From assembly GCA_910588145.1 (NCBI GenBank), contig CAJUPO010000003.1:161687-225686 (forward strand): DNA of 64,000 bases, read 5' to 3'. This document shows positions 25,142 to 35,700 of the stretch, piece after piece. The translations under genes and the position numbers were made by a program. The notes below the pieces were generated by a model that saw only the letters and a list, made by a program, of their open reading frames with translations, searched no databases and was not told where the DNA came from. The DNA is from an uncultured Oscillospiraceae bacterium (lineage in GTDB: Bacteria; Bacillota; Clostridia; Oscillospirales; Ruminococcaceae). Each line of letters starts with the position of its first letter. Position 1 is the stretch's first letter.

Positions 25142-27553
25142 TTAACTTACTACAAAATTAACCAGCTTATTTGGTACATATATCTGTTTTCTTATTGTCT
25201 TGCCATCAACAGCTTCTTTTACTTTTTCTTCAGCCGCTGCCATAGAAAGTATTTCATTCTTGTCACCGTCAACAGGAATCATAAGCTTTGCTTTAATCTT
25301 ACCGTTAACCTGAACAACAATTTCAACATTATTTTCAATGCAAAGCTTTTCATCATATTCCGGCCACTTTTGTTTGTTCAATACTCCGCCAAAGTCCATG
25401 ATCTCATAAAGCTCTTCTGTAATATGAGGTGCAAACGGATTAAGGAGAATAAGCAGTGTTTTAAATTCTACACGATTAATGCTGCCTGATGAGTAAATAT
25501 CATTTATAAGCGCCATCATTGCTGCAATTGCGGTATTAAACTTAAGACTTTCAATATCCTCGCTTACCTTCTTTATTGTCTTATGGAACGACGACACAAG
25601 CTTTTCACTGTATTCATCACCATCAGTAACAATATCCAACAGTCCCCATACTCTGTCAAGAAATCTCTTGCATCCCTTTATGCTTGATGGACTCCACGGC
25701 GCTGTTTTTTCAAAATCTCCAATAAACATCTCATAAAGTCTGAGTGTATCCGCACCGTATTCCTTAACAACATCGTCAGGATTGATTACATTTCCCCTTG
25801 ACTTTGACATCTTCTGACCATCTTCACCGAGGATCATACCATGAGATGTACGCTTCATATAAGGCTCTTTAGTATTAGTCACCCCAATATCATAAAGGAA
25901 TTTATGCCAAAATCTTGAATAAAGAAGATGAAGTGTGGTGTGCTCCATACCGCCGTTATACCAATCTACCGGCATCCAGTAGTCAATAGCTTCTTTAGAA
26001 GCAAGCTCATTTTTATTGTTAGGATCGCAGTATCTCAGGAAATACCATGAAGAACCTGCCCACTGAGGCATAGTATCTGTTTCTCTTTTTGCTGCTCCGC
26101 CGCAGTGAGGGCATACTGTATTTATAAAACTATCCAGAGTTGACAGCGGACTTTCTCCGTTATCTGTAGGCATATAACTGTCAACATCAGGAAGCGTCAG
26201 AGGAAGCTCGCTTTCGGGCAAAGCCACATATCCGCATTTTTCGCAATGAACTACCGGAATAGGCTCTCCCCAGTATCGCTGACGTGAGAATACCCAGTCT
26301 CTGAGTTTAAAGTTTACTTTAGACTTACCCTTACCATTTTCTTCAAGCCATTCCTTGATTTTTACCTTAGCCTCTTCAACAGAAAGACCGTCAAGGAAAC
26401 CGCTGTTTACCATTTCTCCGGCCGCACAGTCTGTAAAGGCCTCCTTTTCAATATCTCCGCCCTTAACAACCTCAATAACCGGCAATCCGTATACCTTAGC
26501 AAATTCATAATCTCTTGTATCATGTGCAGGAACAGCCATAATAGCGCCTGTTCCATATGACATAAGAACATAATCGGAAATGAAAATAGGAATTTCCCTG
26601 CCGTTTACAGGATTTATCCCTTTAACGCCCTTTAATTCAACGCCTGTTTTTTCCTTTACAATTTCAGTACGTTCAAAATCAGATTTTCTTGCCGCCTTTT
26701 CCTGATAAGCTTTTATTTCATCCATATTATCAAGCTTATCCGCCCACTTTTCAATATAAGGATGCTCAGGAGCAATAACCATATATGTAGCGCCGAAAAG
26801 CGTATCCGGTCTTGTAGTATAAACGGTCAGGACATCTCCCGCAGTTGATTCAAAATTAACTTCAGCTCCGGTTGATCTTCCAATCCAGTTTGTTTGAGTA
26901 GATTTAATTTTATCAAGATAATTAACTTCAGAAAGATCATCAAGAAGTCTCTGGGCATACTCTGTAATCTTCAGCATCCACTGAGACTTTACCTTTCTCA
27001 CCACTTCACCGCCGCAGCGTTCGCAAACGCCCCCGACAACTTCTTCGTTGGCAAGAACAACCTTACATGATGTACACCAGTTAACCGCCATTTCCTTTTT
27101 ATACGCAAGACCTTTTTTGAACATCTGAAGGAATATCCATTGTGTCCATTTAAAATATTCAGGATCAGTTGTGTTAATTTCTCTTTCCCAATCAAAGGAA
27201 AGTCCAAGCATCTTAAGCTGTTCCTTAAAATGCTCAATATTCTTTTCAGTTACAACTGCCGGATGAATCTTGTTCTTTATAGCATAATTTTCTGTTGGCA
27301 GTCCGAATGCGTCCCAACCCATCGGAAACAAAACATTATACCCTTCAAGACGTCTTTTTCTTGAAACAATATCCATAGCCGTATAAGGACGGGGATGTCC
27401 TATATGCAGTCCCTGTCCTGACGGATAAGGAAACTCAACAAGCGCATAAAACTTCGGCTTGGAATAATCTGTGCCCGCACGGAATGTATTGTGCTCATCC
27501 CAGTATTTCTGCCACTTCTTTTCTATGGCGGTAAAATTATATTTCTCACTCAT
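25142..27553 (-). CDS. leuS: Leucyl-tRNA synthetase
   Basis: 803 residues from the ATG of MSEKYNF; two ATGs lie just upstream, but the third has the best spacing to GAGG. It charges tRNA-Leu. The class I signatures are GLHIGHPRPYT (HIGH) and KMSKSRGN (KMSKS). The CP1 editing domain includes TTRPDTLFGATY and the zinc-type CxxC pairs (CTSC, CERC). The order and length are those of bacterial LeuRS. No T-box leader precedes it; it is the last gene of the long minus-strand block. Confidence 0.98.
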   Translation of the reverse strand: MSEKYNFTAIEKKWQKYWDEHNTFRAGTDYSKPKFYALVEFPYPSGQGLHIGHPRPYTAMDIVSRKRRLEGYNVLFPMGWDAFGLPTENYAIKNKIHPAVVTEKNIEHFKEQLKMLGLSFDWEREINTTDPEYFKWTQWIFLQMFKKGLAYKKEMAVNWCTSCKVVLANEEVVGGVCERCGGEVVRKVKSQWMLKITEYAQRLLDDLSEVNYLDKIKSTQTNWIGRSTGAEVNFESTAGDVLTVYTTRPDTLFGATYMVIAPEHPYIEKWADKLDNMDEIKAYQEKAARKSDFERTEIVKEKTGVELKGVKGINPVNGREIPIFISDYVLMSYGTGAIMAVPAHDTRDYEFAKVYGLPVIEVVKGGDIEKEAFTDCAAGEMVNSGFLDGLSVEEAKVKIKEWLEENGKGKSKVNFKLRDWVFSRQRYWGEPIPVVHCEKCGYVALPESELPLTLPDVDSYMPTDNGESPLSTLDSFINTVCPHCGGAAKRETDTMPQWAGSSWYFLRYCDPNNKNELASKEAIDYWMPVDWYNGGMEHTTLHLLYSRFWHKFLYDIGVTNTKEPYMKRTSHGMILGEDGQKMSKSRGNVINPDDVVKEYGADTLRLYEMFIGDFEKTAPWSPSSIKGCKRFLDRVWGLLDIVTDGDEYSEKLVSSFHKTIKKVSEDIESLKFNTAIAAMMALINDIYSSGSINRVEFKTLLILLNPFAPHITEELYEIMDFGGVLNKQKWPEYDEKLCIENNVEIVVQVNGKIKAKLMIPVDGDKNEILSMAAAEEKVKEAVDGKTIRKQIYVPNKLVNFVVS

Positions 27554-27580
27554 ATACATCATACCTCTTTGATATTCTTA

Positions 27581-27934
27581 TTATTTATTTCCGAAAAAAG
27601 CCGTCCACTTATTTGTAAAGTGTTCCCTGATATTTTTGCCAATACATAAAAATACAGCGCATATTACATCAATTGCTGCTTCAATGAGATAAATTATATT
27701 CTCAGAAGGTGCGCTCAGATTATTTTTAAGATGCTTTAAAACTATTAAAACCGTAACTGCGGCAATAATATAATTTATAAACATAAGCCCCGTAAACAGC
27801 AGCGCTGCTTCTGCGGCCGCAATAACTATATCTATAAAACTGCCGCCTAAAATAAGGTTCAGTATTGACTTAGCAATAAAGTAAATGCCGACTGCCAAGG
27901 CTGCTGCTCTTCCCTGCTGATTATTGGTTTTCAA
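27581..27934 (-). CDS. Small membrane protein of unknown function
   Basis: 117 residues with about four hydrophobic segments (roughly 10-29, 33-66 in two parts and 82-98) and a basic C-terminus. I recognise no family motif. It sits 27 bases upstream of leuS and five bases after rsfS, so it is part of the operon. Confidence 0.7.
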   Translation of the reverse strand: MKTNNQQGRAAALAVGIYFIAKSILNLILGGSFIDIVIAAAEAALLFTGLMFINYIIAAVTVLIVLKHLKNNLSAPSENIIYLIEAAIDVICAVFLCIGKNIREHFTNKWTAFFGNK

Positions 27935-27939
27935 TTACG

Positions 27940-28299
27940 TCACTCCTCGGTTATATATTCTTCAAGGTCAACCTTTTCTCCGTCAGCCCAAAGTCTTTCA
28001 AGCTGATAGTAATCTCTCATTTCCTTATAGAAAACATGAACCACCACGTCACTGTAATCAAGTATTATCCAGCCGGATCCGTTATATCCCTCAGTTTTAT
28101 AAGGTTCAACCCCATTCTGCGAAAGCTGGTATTCCACTTCTTCCGCAAGAGTTTTTGTATGTGTATTGCTGGTGCCTCCGGCAATAATAAAATAATCTGC
28201 AAGAATAGTAAGGTCAGAAATCTTTATTGCCTGGATGCCCTCGGCTTTTTTGCTGTCAAGTGCTTTAACAATCAATTTTATTTTTTCATTCTGGGTCAT
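27940..28299 (-). CDS. rsfS: Ribosome silencing factor RsfS
   Basis: 119 residues. It binds uL14 and prevents joining of the ribosomal subunits in starvation. Family motifs are KISDLTILADYFIIAGGTS, a GWIILDYSDVVVHVF strand and the RDYYQLERLWADG end. The nadD-yqeK-(LCP)-rsfS order is common in Firmicutes. Confidence 0.96.
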   Translation of the reverse strand: MTQNEKIKLIVKALDSKKAEGIQAIKISDLTILADYFIIAGGTSNTHTKTLAEEVEYQLSQNGVEPYKTEGYNGSGWIILDYSDVVVHVFYKEMRDYYQLERLWADGEKVDLEEYITEE

Positions 28300-28315
28300 A
28301 TATTCCCTCCATTAA

Positions 28316-29638
28316 TCAATATCCGTATTCATCTTCACTGTAATAACTGTCAGAGTAATCCGCCGGACTTTCCGTCGTCTTCTTACTCTCACCAGGAGTT
28401 GCCCCGTCCGCTATATCCTGGAGTGTATCCTGATTCTCATCATAAACATCTGTTGTATAGTAGTCGCTTTCAACAAGCTCATAAATCGGCAGACTGTCAT
28501 CTTCGAGGGGAGTCTGATAAGGTCTGAAATACTTATTTAGCATATCAACAGTAGCCTTTTTATGGATCGAATAAACTGAATATCCGTTATAATTGTTGAC
28601 TGCTTCTCCTGGAACCATATTAACCGTAACGTCATCAAGGTCGATACTGCCTCCAAAATCTGAAAGAATGCTCATTTCCTGAAGAGAAAGATCTGTTGCT
28701 ATATATCCCTTATTGTAAACTTCGCTTAGGAATTTAGTAACCTCAATAGGTCCCATGTTAAGAGCCTTTTCCATACACGCCGCAAGGAAAATACGCTGAG
28801 CCTTTACTCTTCCGATATCCCCTTCAATATATCCTGCTCTTGCACGCACAAATAATTCAGCCTGTTCACCGTTCAATACCTGTTCGCCTGGATAAAGGAC
28901 CTTATCATAAGAATAAATTACCTGTTCAGGAAGATCAACAGGAATACCTCCGATAAGATCAACCATGTCAACAATATCATCACATCCGGTAGTAATATAT
29001 CTGTCAATTGGTATTCCGAAATTTTCTCTTACAGCATTTACTATTCTCTGAATATTTGAAAGATTTTCGTCACCGAGAGTATAAACGCTGTTTATTTTTC
29101 CGTTTTCACTGTTTGTATAATCAGGAACAAAGCAGTCTCTTGGAATTTGAAGTACATTTATCTTATCGTTATTTATATCAAACTGGAAAACCATAATAAC
29201 GTCAGAATTGGATCTGTCTTCATCAAAACCAAGGCAAAGAACCGTAAACTGTCCCTCAATTATCTGACCGTTGGTAAAGTCACGCTTATCGTCGATTTCT
29301 CCCGCACCGCTGTTGAGTTCATAGCTGTTATCATCAGCAGAAAGGGTACCTTCCTTGCCGACCAAGGGCTGCCATCCCTTTATCCATTTCAGCAGAGAAA
29401 TATGCTCAGTATATGTCTTTCCGTCCTTTACATTTTCGACTGCAATGATAGGAATATTCAAAACCATAACAGAAACTATAATAAGTCCTGCAATTATTGA
29501 AGCCGCAATAATAAGCTTATCCTTAAGCGTAGTCTTCTTCTTTCTTTTGGATCTATTATTGCTCCTGCCGTCAGAAGAATAAACATCTCTTGTATTTCGG
29601 TTGACCGGTCTGCCTTTTGATTTACTATTTTTCGCCAT
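28316..29638 (-). CDS. LytR-CpsA-Psr (LCP) family protein
   Basis: 440 residues. A basic N-terminus is followed by one membrane span (about 40-65) and then the LCP catalytic domain (about 130-300) with SDVIMVFQFD, LQIPRDCFV and the arginine-rich GDIGRVKAQRIFL. LCP enzymes attach anionic glycopolymers to peptidoglycan on the cell surface. The acidic Ser/Asp/Tyr-rich C-terminal tail is probably disordered. It overlaps yqeK by one base. Confidence 0.94.
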   Translation of the reverse strand: MAKNSKSKGRPVNRNTRDVYSSDGRSNNRSKRKKKTTLKDKLIIAASIIAGLIIVSVMVLNIPIIAVENVKDGKTYTEHISLLKWIKGWQPLVGKEGTLSADDNSYELNSGAGEIDDKRDFTNGQIIEGQFTVLCLGFDEDRSNSDVIMVFQFDINNDKINVLQIPRDCFVPDYTNSENGKINSVYTLGDENLSNIQRIVNAVRENFGIPIDRYITTGCDDIVDMVDLIGGIPVDLPEQVIYSYDKVLYPGEQVLNGEQAELFVRARAGYIEGDIGRVKAQRIFLAACMEKALNMGPIEVTKFLSEVYNKGYIATDLSLQEMSILSDFGGSIDLDDVTVNMVPGEAVNNYNGYSVYSIHKKATVDMLNKYFRPYQTPLEDDSLPIYELVESDYYTTDVYDENQDTLQDIADGATPGESKKTTESPADYSDSYYSEDEYGY

Positions 29639-30234
29639 TACTTTTTCTCCTTATTTTTCCTGTTTAAAGAGCACATAAACGTATACTGGTTATAGGCGTC
29701 AATAGTATAATGGGGTATGTACCCGCCCTTTTCAGTAACGCTTCTTACGGAAAAACAGATTGCTTCAAGCATAGCTCTGTTAAGATCCGAATATGCAAGC
29801 TTGCGCATTTTGTCAACATCCTTATAGTTTCTGTCCTCTGAAATAAGGTCAGCCATATATATTATCTCCTCAAGAAGTGACATTCCCGAGCGGCCGACAG
29901 TATGAAACCGGATTGCATTGATAATATCCTTGTCTTCGATTCCCATACAAGAGTTAACATAATACGCCCCCGCCGGACCATGCCACAGCGATTTGGAGGA
30001 AAGCTCCGTTCCAGTCAGCTCCATGTCACCTTCCAGCATGAGTTCTTCCTGTTCACTATGAGGTAACTCCTTACAAATATCATGCAGAAGTCCGGCAAGA
30101 TATGCTTTTACAGGATCTGCCCCGTAAAGCCTTGCGAGCCGCTGAGCCTCTGACGCAACATTAAGACTATGATTATACCTTTTCTTTGAAAGACGTTCCT
30201 TTAATAAGGACTTTATTTCTTCTGAATCAATCAT
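29638..30234 (-). CDS. yqeK: YqeK-type HD-domain Ap4A hydrolase
   Basis: 198 residues from the ATG of MIDSEE, seven bases after AGGGG. HD motifs: RYNHSLNVA (His), GLLHDICKE (His-Asp), WHGPAGA (His) and ADLISEDRNY (Asp). YqeK hydrolyses diadenosine tetraphosphate symmetrically. It directly follows nadD, the usual order. Confidence 0.95.
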   Translation of the reverse strand: MIDSEEIKSLLKERLSKKRYNHSLNVASEAQRLARLYGADPVKAYLAGLLHDICKELPHSEQEELMLEGDMELTGTELSSKSLWHGPAGAYYVNSCMGIEDKDIINAIRFHTVGRSGMSLLEEIIYMADLISEDRNYKDVDKMRKLAYSDLNRAMLEAICFSVRSVTEKGGYIPHYTIDAYNQYTFMCSLNRKNKEKK

Positions 30235-30263
30235 TTGCAATCCCCTCAATGCTGATTAAAACT

Positions 30264-30863
30264 TCAAATCCTGTAAAGTTTTTTACGCATTATATATTTT
30301 ACTACTTTTTGATCTAAATAGCAATACAAATCCTCATTATTTTTTATTTTTTCCCTGATCTCAGATGAGGACACCCTGATAGAATCATTATTTACCACAA
30401 ATACTTTTCCGTATTCAGAAAGCTTATCCGACATTTTATACAATTTATCAAAATCATCTCCGAAACGAGAAACCGCCGCAAGAGTGACATTTCTCATTAT
30501 ATCTTCAAATCTGTACCAAGAATCAAAGCTTAAAAGCATATCGCTCCCTAAAAGCAGAAAAAGCTTGTCATTTGGATACAGCTTTTTAAAATACTCCGCT
30601 GTATATACAGAGTAACTTTTTCCGGGACGCTTTAACTCAAAATCGCTCACTTCAATTCCCTCAAAATTCTCCGCAGCAAGACGGCACATTTCCAGCCGGT
30701 CCTCTCCGGACGCATATTCACTGCTTGATTTATGCGGAGCCTTTCCTGACGGAATAAGTATCACCTTATCCAGAGAAAGTTCTTTCTTTACTGATAAAGC
30801 TAAATTAATATGCCCCTTGTGTATAGGATTGAAGCTTCCTCCGAACAGACCTATTCCCTTCAT
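30264..30863 (-). CDS. nadD: Nicotinate-mononucleotide adenylyltransferase
   Basis: 199 residues. It makes deamido-NAD in NAD biosynthesis. The nucleotidyltransferase motif is GGSFNPIHKGHI (8-19), with PHKS, LLGSDMLLSFDSWY and the C-terminal VSSSEIR. It starts one base after the yhbY stop and is followed by yqeK. Confidence 0.97.
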   Translation of the reverse strand: MKGIGLFGGSFNPIHKGHINLALSVKKELSLDKVILIPSGKAPHKSSSEYASGEDRLEMCRLAAENFEGIEVSDFELKRPGKSYSVYTAEYFKKLYPNDKLFLLLGSDMLLSFDSWYRFEDIMRNVTLAAVSRFGDDFDKLYKMSDKLSEYGKVFVVNNDSIRVSSSEIREKIKNNEDLYCYLDQKVVKYIMRKKLYRI

Positions 30864-30864
30864 A

Positions 30865-31158
30865 TCAAAGTTTAATATTTATTACTGGTTCTTTCGGATT
30901 TCTTTTAAACAGAACAAATCTGCTGCCTATTACCTGAACCACTTCAGAGCCTGTTTTATCAGCAATTTCTTCGGCGGCCTCCCTTGAAGTATAACCGCTG
31001 TTATCAAGTACTCTAAGCTTTATAAGCTCCCTTTTTCTTAATGCGTCTGCAACCTGAGAAATAAGCGCCTCAGATACGCCGCCTTTTCCCACCTGAAAAA
31101 TTGTATCATATTCAGCGGCAATTCCTCTGAGAGCCGCACGTTGTTTTGATGTAAGCAT
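30865..31158 (-). CDS. yhbY: CRS1/YhbY-type RNA-binding protein
   Basis: 97 residues, the full YhbY domain. It has LTSKQRAALRG at the start, a QVGKGGVSE loop (GxxG-type RNA-binding) and IGSRFVLFKRN near the end. The family associates with pre-50S ribosomal particles. Located between rdgB and nadD. Confidence 0.95.
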   Translation of the reverse strand: MLTSKQRAALRGIAAEYDTIFQVGKGGVSEALISQVADALRKRELIKLRVLDNSGYTSREAAEEIADKTGSEVVQVIGSRFVLFKRNPKEPVINIKL

Positions 31159-31182
31159 TTTATTATCCTTTCAGCCGATATT

Positions 31183-31767
31183 TTATTTACTTAAATATTC
31201 AAGAAATTTTTTAAGCGCATCAGCTCTATGACTTATTTTATTCTTTTCCTCCGGAGATATTTCCGCAAATGATCTTTCACCGTACATAAAAACCGGATCA
31301 TATCCAAATCCGTTTTCACCTTTAGGTTCATTCCCTATAATACCTCTGCATTCTCCCCTGAAAATATGACTGCACCCATCCTCCTCAATAAAGCAGACGG
31401 AACAGATAAATGCCGCTCCTCGTTTATTTTCAGATACGCCTTCAAGTTCCGTAAGAAGCTTTTTGTTTCTGTCATCATCGGTCGCATTTTCTCCGGCAAA
31501 CCTATGTGAGTAAACTCCCGGCGCTCCGTTCAATGCGTCAACTGAAAGCCCGCTGTCATCTGCGATAACGCACACCTTGCAAATATCATAAACTGCCTGC
31601 GCTTTAAGCTTTGCATTTTCATCAAAACTTGAACCGGTTTCCTCAATTTCAATATCTGCTCCAGCTTCTTTCTGGGAAAGTACTTTAAAACCCAATGGTT
31701 CGAGTATCTCCCTTATTTCTTTAATTTTTCCCTTATTATTGCTTGCCGCAACAATTTTCCTATTCAT
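31183..31767 (-). CDS. rdgB: XTP/dITP diphosphatase
   Basis: 194 residues from the ATG of MNRKIVAAS, which overlaps the ftsY end by eight bases and has GAGG just upstream. It removes non-canonical purine triphosphates. Signatures: ASNNKGKIKEI, DDSGLSVDALNGAPGVYS, GFGYDPVF and SHRADALK. Confidence 0.97.
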   Translation of the reverse strand: MNRKIVAASNNKGKIKEIREILEPLGFKVLSQKEAGADIEIEETGSSFDENAKLKAQAVYDICKVCVIADDSGLSVDALNGAPGVYSHRFAGENATDDDRNKKLLTELEGVSENKRGAAFICSVCFIEEDGCSHIFRGECRGIIGNEPKGENGFGYDPVFMYGERSFAEISPEEKNKISHRADALKKFLEYLSK

Positions 31768-32725
31768 TTTCCTCAGGCTCCTCTCCCGATTCACTTTCTG
31801 CTTCAGAATCAGACGAAACATTTTCGAATAAAGCCTTTACGAAATCATTACTGTTAAAAGGCTGAAGATCATCAATTTTTTCACCAACGCCAATAAGCTT
31901 TACCGGTATTCCAAGTTCATTTTTAATTGAAATTACAATACCGCCTTTAGCTGTTCCGTCAAGCTTAGTAAGTACTATTCCTGAAATCGGAGCAACCTCC
32001 TTAAACAGTCTTGCCTGATTAACAGCATTCTGACCAGTGGTTGCGTCAAGAACCAGCAAAACTTCCTTAGAACATTCTGGAGCTTCACGTTCAATTACCC
32101 TGTTCATTTTCGCAAGCTCATCCATAAGGTTTTTCTTATTGTGAAGACGTCCGGCCGTATCGCAAATCAGCACATCACAGTTTCTCGCCTTGGCAGCTGT
32201 AATTGCGTCATAAACTACTGCCGCAGGATCAGACCCTTCCGCATGTTTAACAATTTCGGCTCCGGATCTGTTGGTCCATACTTCAAGCTGATCTATGGCA
32301 GCAGCTCTGAACGTATCCGCCGCCGCAACGATTACACGCTTACCCCCGCCGATAAGCTGATGACAAAGTTTTCCGATAGTCGTGGTTTTTCCAGCGCCGT
32401 TTACGCCTATAACCATAATAACCGCCGGAGTTGAAGACATATCAAGTTCAGTATCGTCTCCCATCATAGAGCTGATAATTTCCTGTATAAGTTCCATTAT
32501 AAGCGCCGGATCTTTTACTCCTCTTTCTTTTATAAGTTTTCTCAGTTCCTGGCATATCTGAACTGAAGTTTCAACGCCCATATCGCACATAATCATTGTT
32601 TCTTCAAGCTGTTCAAAAAGCTCCTCATCAATTTTGGTAAAGGAATTGACGACCTTCTGCATCTTCTTTACCATTGATTCCTTGGTTTTACGGAGTCCCT
32701 CTTTGATTTTACTGAAAAATCCCAT
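31760..32725 (-). CDS. ftsY: Signal recognition particle receptor FtsY
   Basis: 321 residues, the short Gram-positive form without the long acidic N-terminal domain. The NG GTPase has GVNGAGKTTT (107-116), DTFRAAA, DTAGRLHNK and LTKLDGTAKGG. It docks SRP-ribosome complexes at the membrane. It follows smc by 27 bases, as in many Firmicutes (rnc-smc-ftsY). Confidence 0.98.
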   Translation of the reverse strand: MGFFSKIKEGLRKTKESMVKKMQKVVNSFTKIDEELFEQLEETMIMCDMGVETSVQICQELRKLIKERGVKDPALIMELIQEIISSMMGDDTELDMSSTPAVIMVIGVNGAGKTTTIGKLCHQLIGGGKRVIVAAADTFRAAAIDQLEVWTNRSGAEIVKHAEGSDPAAVVYDAITAAKARNCDVLICDTAGRLHNKKNLMDELAKMNRVIEREAPECSKEVLLVLDATTGQNAVNQARLFKEVAPISGIVLTKLDGTAKGGIVISIKNELGIPVKLIGVGEKIDDLQPFNSNDFVKALFENVSSDSEAESESGEEPEENE

Positions 32726-32752
32726 GCTTAATCCTCCTGTTTATTAATAAAA

Positions 32753-35700
32753 TTACTGACCCGACGGCTTATAAACATCTACCTGCTCCATCTTAAGCAG
32801 CTTAGATATTCCGTCCTCCTGCATAGTAACACCATATAGCACATTAGCTTCTTCCATAGCGCTTCTTCTATGGGTAACAAGTACAAACTGGGTTTTGTCA
32901 GTATATCTGTTAAGATACTGCGCATATTTTCTTACATTTACCTCATCAAGAGCGGCGTCAATTTCATCAAGAATGCAAAACGGCGCAGGTCTGAACTTAA
33001 GAATTGCAAAATAAATGCATATTGCAATAAAAGACTGCTCTCCGCCGGACAGCGAAATTAAATTTTTTATAACCTTTCCCGGAGGAGCAACTCTTATTTC
33101 TATTCCCGATTCCAAAACATTTTCCGGATCTGTAAGAATAAGCTCTGCTTTTCCGCCTCCGAAAAGCTCACAGAATATTTCCATGAAATTATTATTTATT
33201 ATCACAAAACTTTCTGCAAATATCCGGCGCATCTCCTCAGTCAAATCCTCAATCAGCTTTTCAAGCTCCCTCTTTGAGGAGCGAACATCATCAAGCTGAG
33301 ATGAAAGAAATTCATATCTTTCTGAAACTTCTCTGTATTCATCAACAGCGCCGACATTAACATTTCCCAGCGCCCTTATCTGAATTTTAAGCTCATTCAG
33401 CCTTTTCTGGGCTTGAAGATGGTCACTTATCTTAACAGCAGTATTCTCCGCTTCTGAACGAGTAAGTTCATATACTTCATAAAGCTGACTAACAATACCG
33501 TCATAATCTTTCTGGGCAGAATTTTTACGTTCTTCGGTTTTTGACATCTCAACTGATTGCTTTTCTTTCTGTTCATTCAAAGACCTAAGACCATTCCTGA
33601 TATTAGTTATATAAATATCCCTTTCACTATGAATGCCCTGCCACTTCTTAATTTCAGTTTTAAATCCATTAATATTATTTGCTGATTCTTCAAGCTGCTT
33701 TTTTCTGTCTTCAATAAGCGACCGCTTTTCACATATCACTGCGTTAAGACGCTTTTCTTCTTTATCAAGCTCAAGTCTATGTTCTTTAAAACTGAATGCG
33801 CCTTCCTTAAGAGTTTTCATTTCACGCTCAGCAGCTTCCCTGTCCTTAAGCAGTTCTGCAAATCTGATTTGCAGAGATGAGAGTTCAGCTGATAGTAATT
33901 CACGCATATTTCTGACTGATTCCTGTTTTCCCTGGTCAAGCAAAAGCTGCTCCTCTGTTTCTTTAATCAGCTTTTCCGTTTCCATAAGTCTATTTTCAGC
34001 CGCTGAAATATTTTCAGCAAGTTCCAGCTTTTTATTATTAAGCTCATTATATCGGCTGTCATATTCCTCAAGCTGTTTCAATGTCTGAGATTCAAACGCA
34101 CAAACCCTTGAAAGTTCAGAATCAAACCTTATTTTGTCCTGAGAAGCAATATTCATATCTGCCCGCAGTTCTTCCGCCTGTTTCTGGAGCATTTCTGCTT
34201 CAAGGGATACAGCTTCTGCCTTTTGTGCCTTTTCCTTTTCCTTAGCTTTTAAAAGCTCGATATCCCCGTCAATTGTTTCAAGTTCATTCTTTCTTGAAAA
34301 CACACCGGCAGAATGTACAGCCGAACCGCCTGTAAATGAACCTCCTGCATTTACTACCTGTCCGTCAAGAGTAACTATCTTAAATTTATAACCATACTTC
34401 TTTGCAATTCTTGCAGCGCTGTCTATGTTATCGGCAACGGCAGTTCTTCCAAGAAGTGAATTTATTATACCTTTATACTTTTCATCGCAGCGAACAATTT
34501 CATTTCCCAACGCAACAAATCCGTCTTCACTGTAAAGTCTGTTATCACTGAGAACATTTCCCCTTACAGATGTCAGCGGAAGAAAGGTTGCTCTTCCGGC
34601 ACGCTGTTCCTTCAGATGCCTTATGCACCTTTTGGCAGTGTTGTCATCCTCCGTAATAATATTCTGCATTGCTCCCCCAAGAGCAGTTTCTATTGCTACG
34701 GAATATTCCTGTTTTACATTTATAAGCTGTGCCACCGTTCCGTGTATTCCTGAAATCTGTCCTCTTGACGAAGCCTTAATTATCTCTTTAACAGACCTCG
34801 CAAACCCCTCCATGCTGTTTTCCAGATCAATAAGAAGTTTTTTTCGCTGAGTCTTTTCCCTGACTGAAAAGAGTATATTTTCCTGGTCCTTTTTTAGTCC
34901 TTCAAGCTTTTCAGATTTCAATTCATAAAGTCTTTCGATCCCATCAGACTTATTTTTCATTTCAAGAAATTTTTCTTCAAGAATTCTTAGACCGTCTGTA
35001 ATATCAATTTTTTCTTTTTTATATTCAATGAGCTGAGATTCAAGCTCACTTTTCTGTCCTGCCATTCTACCAAGCTGTTCCTCGGTTTCAGCAAGTAAAC
35101 TGCGGCTGCTGTTCACATCTGAAAGATATTCACTTTGCTTTATGTAAAAACTGCTTATTTCCGTTCCTGCTTTTCCGGAGTTTTTTTCAAGAATCTCATT
35201 TTCAAGCTTAACCCTTTCAAATTCTTTGCGGACTCTTTCAAGCTCTAATTTTGTTTCAGAAATTTGTTTTTCAAGCTCATTAATAGCCTGAAATTTTTCT
35301 TCAATTAATTTTTCCGTATTCTTTTCCGATTCAGATTGTTCTGATTTTCTTTGTATAACCGCTTCAAGGGCTCCGGAGCTGTGGGAAATATCATTTTCAA
35401 AAACTGCTATATCCGCCTTGTATTGAGAAGAAGCTTGTTCCGTTTCTATAATCTTATCACGAAAGGATTCAATTTTTACAGAGCTTTCCTGGATTCGTCT
35501 GTAAGCGTCCTGAATCTTGTTTTCCTCATTTTCGATATCGTTCTGAAGATTTTCATATTCAGTCCTGCTTAAAAGCAGTGCATTTTCAAGTTCGTCAAGC
35601 TTTGTACGAAGCTCATTAAGACGGCTGACCCATACTGAAATTTCAAGCTTTTTTCTTTCTCCTGCAAGCTTAATATATTTTTCCGCCTTTTCAGCCTGTG

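Noticed and set aside
25142..25489. Plus-strand frame inside leuS
   Set aside because: It overlaps the well-supported leuS gene in antisense, is rich in Phe/Tyr/Asn typical of antisense translation, and has no ribosome site.
33633..34088. Plus-strand serine-rich frame inside smc
   Set aside because: Shadow of the smc coiled coil; the serine/leucine bias is what antisense of Glu/Lys codons gives.
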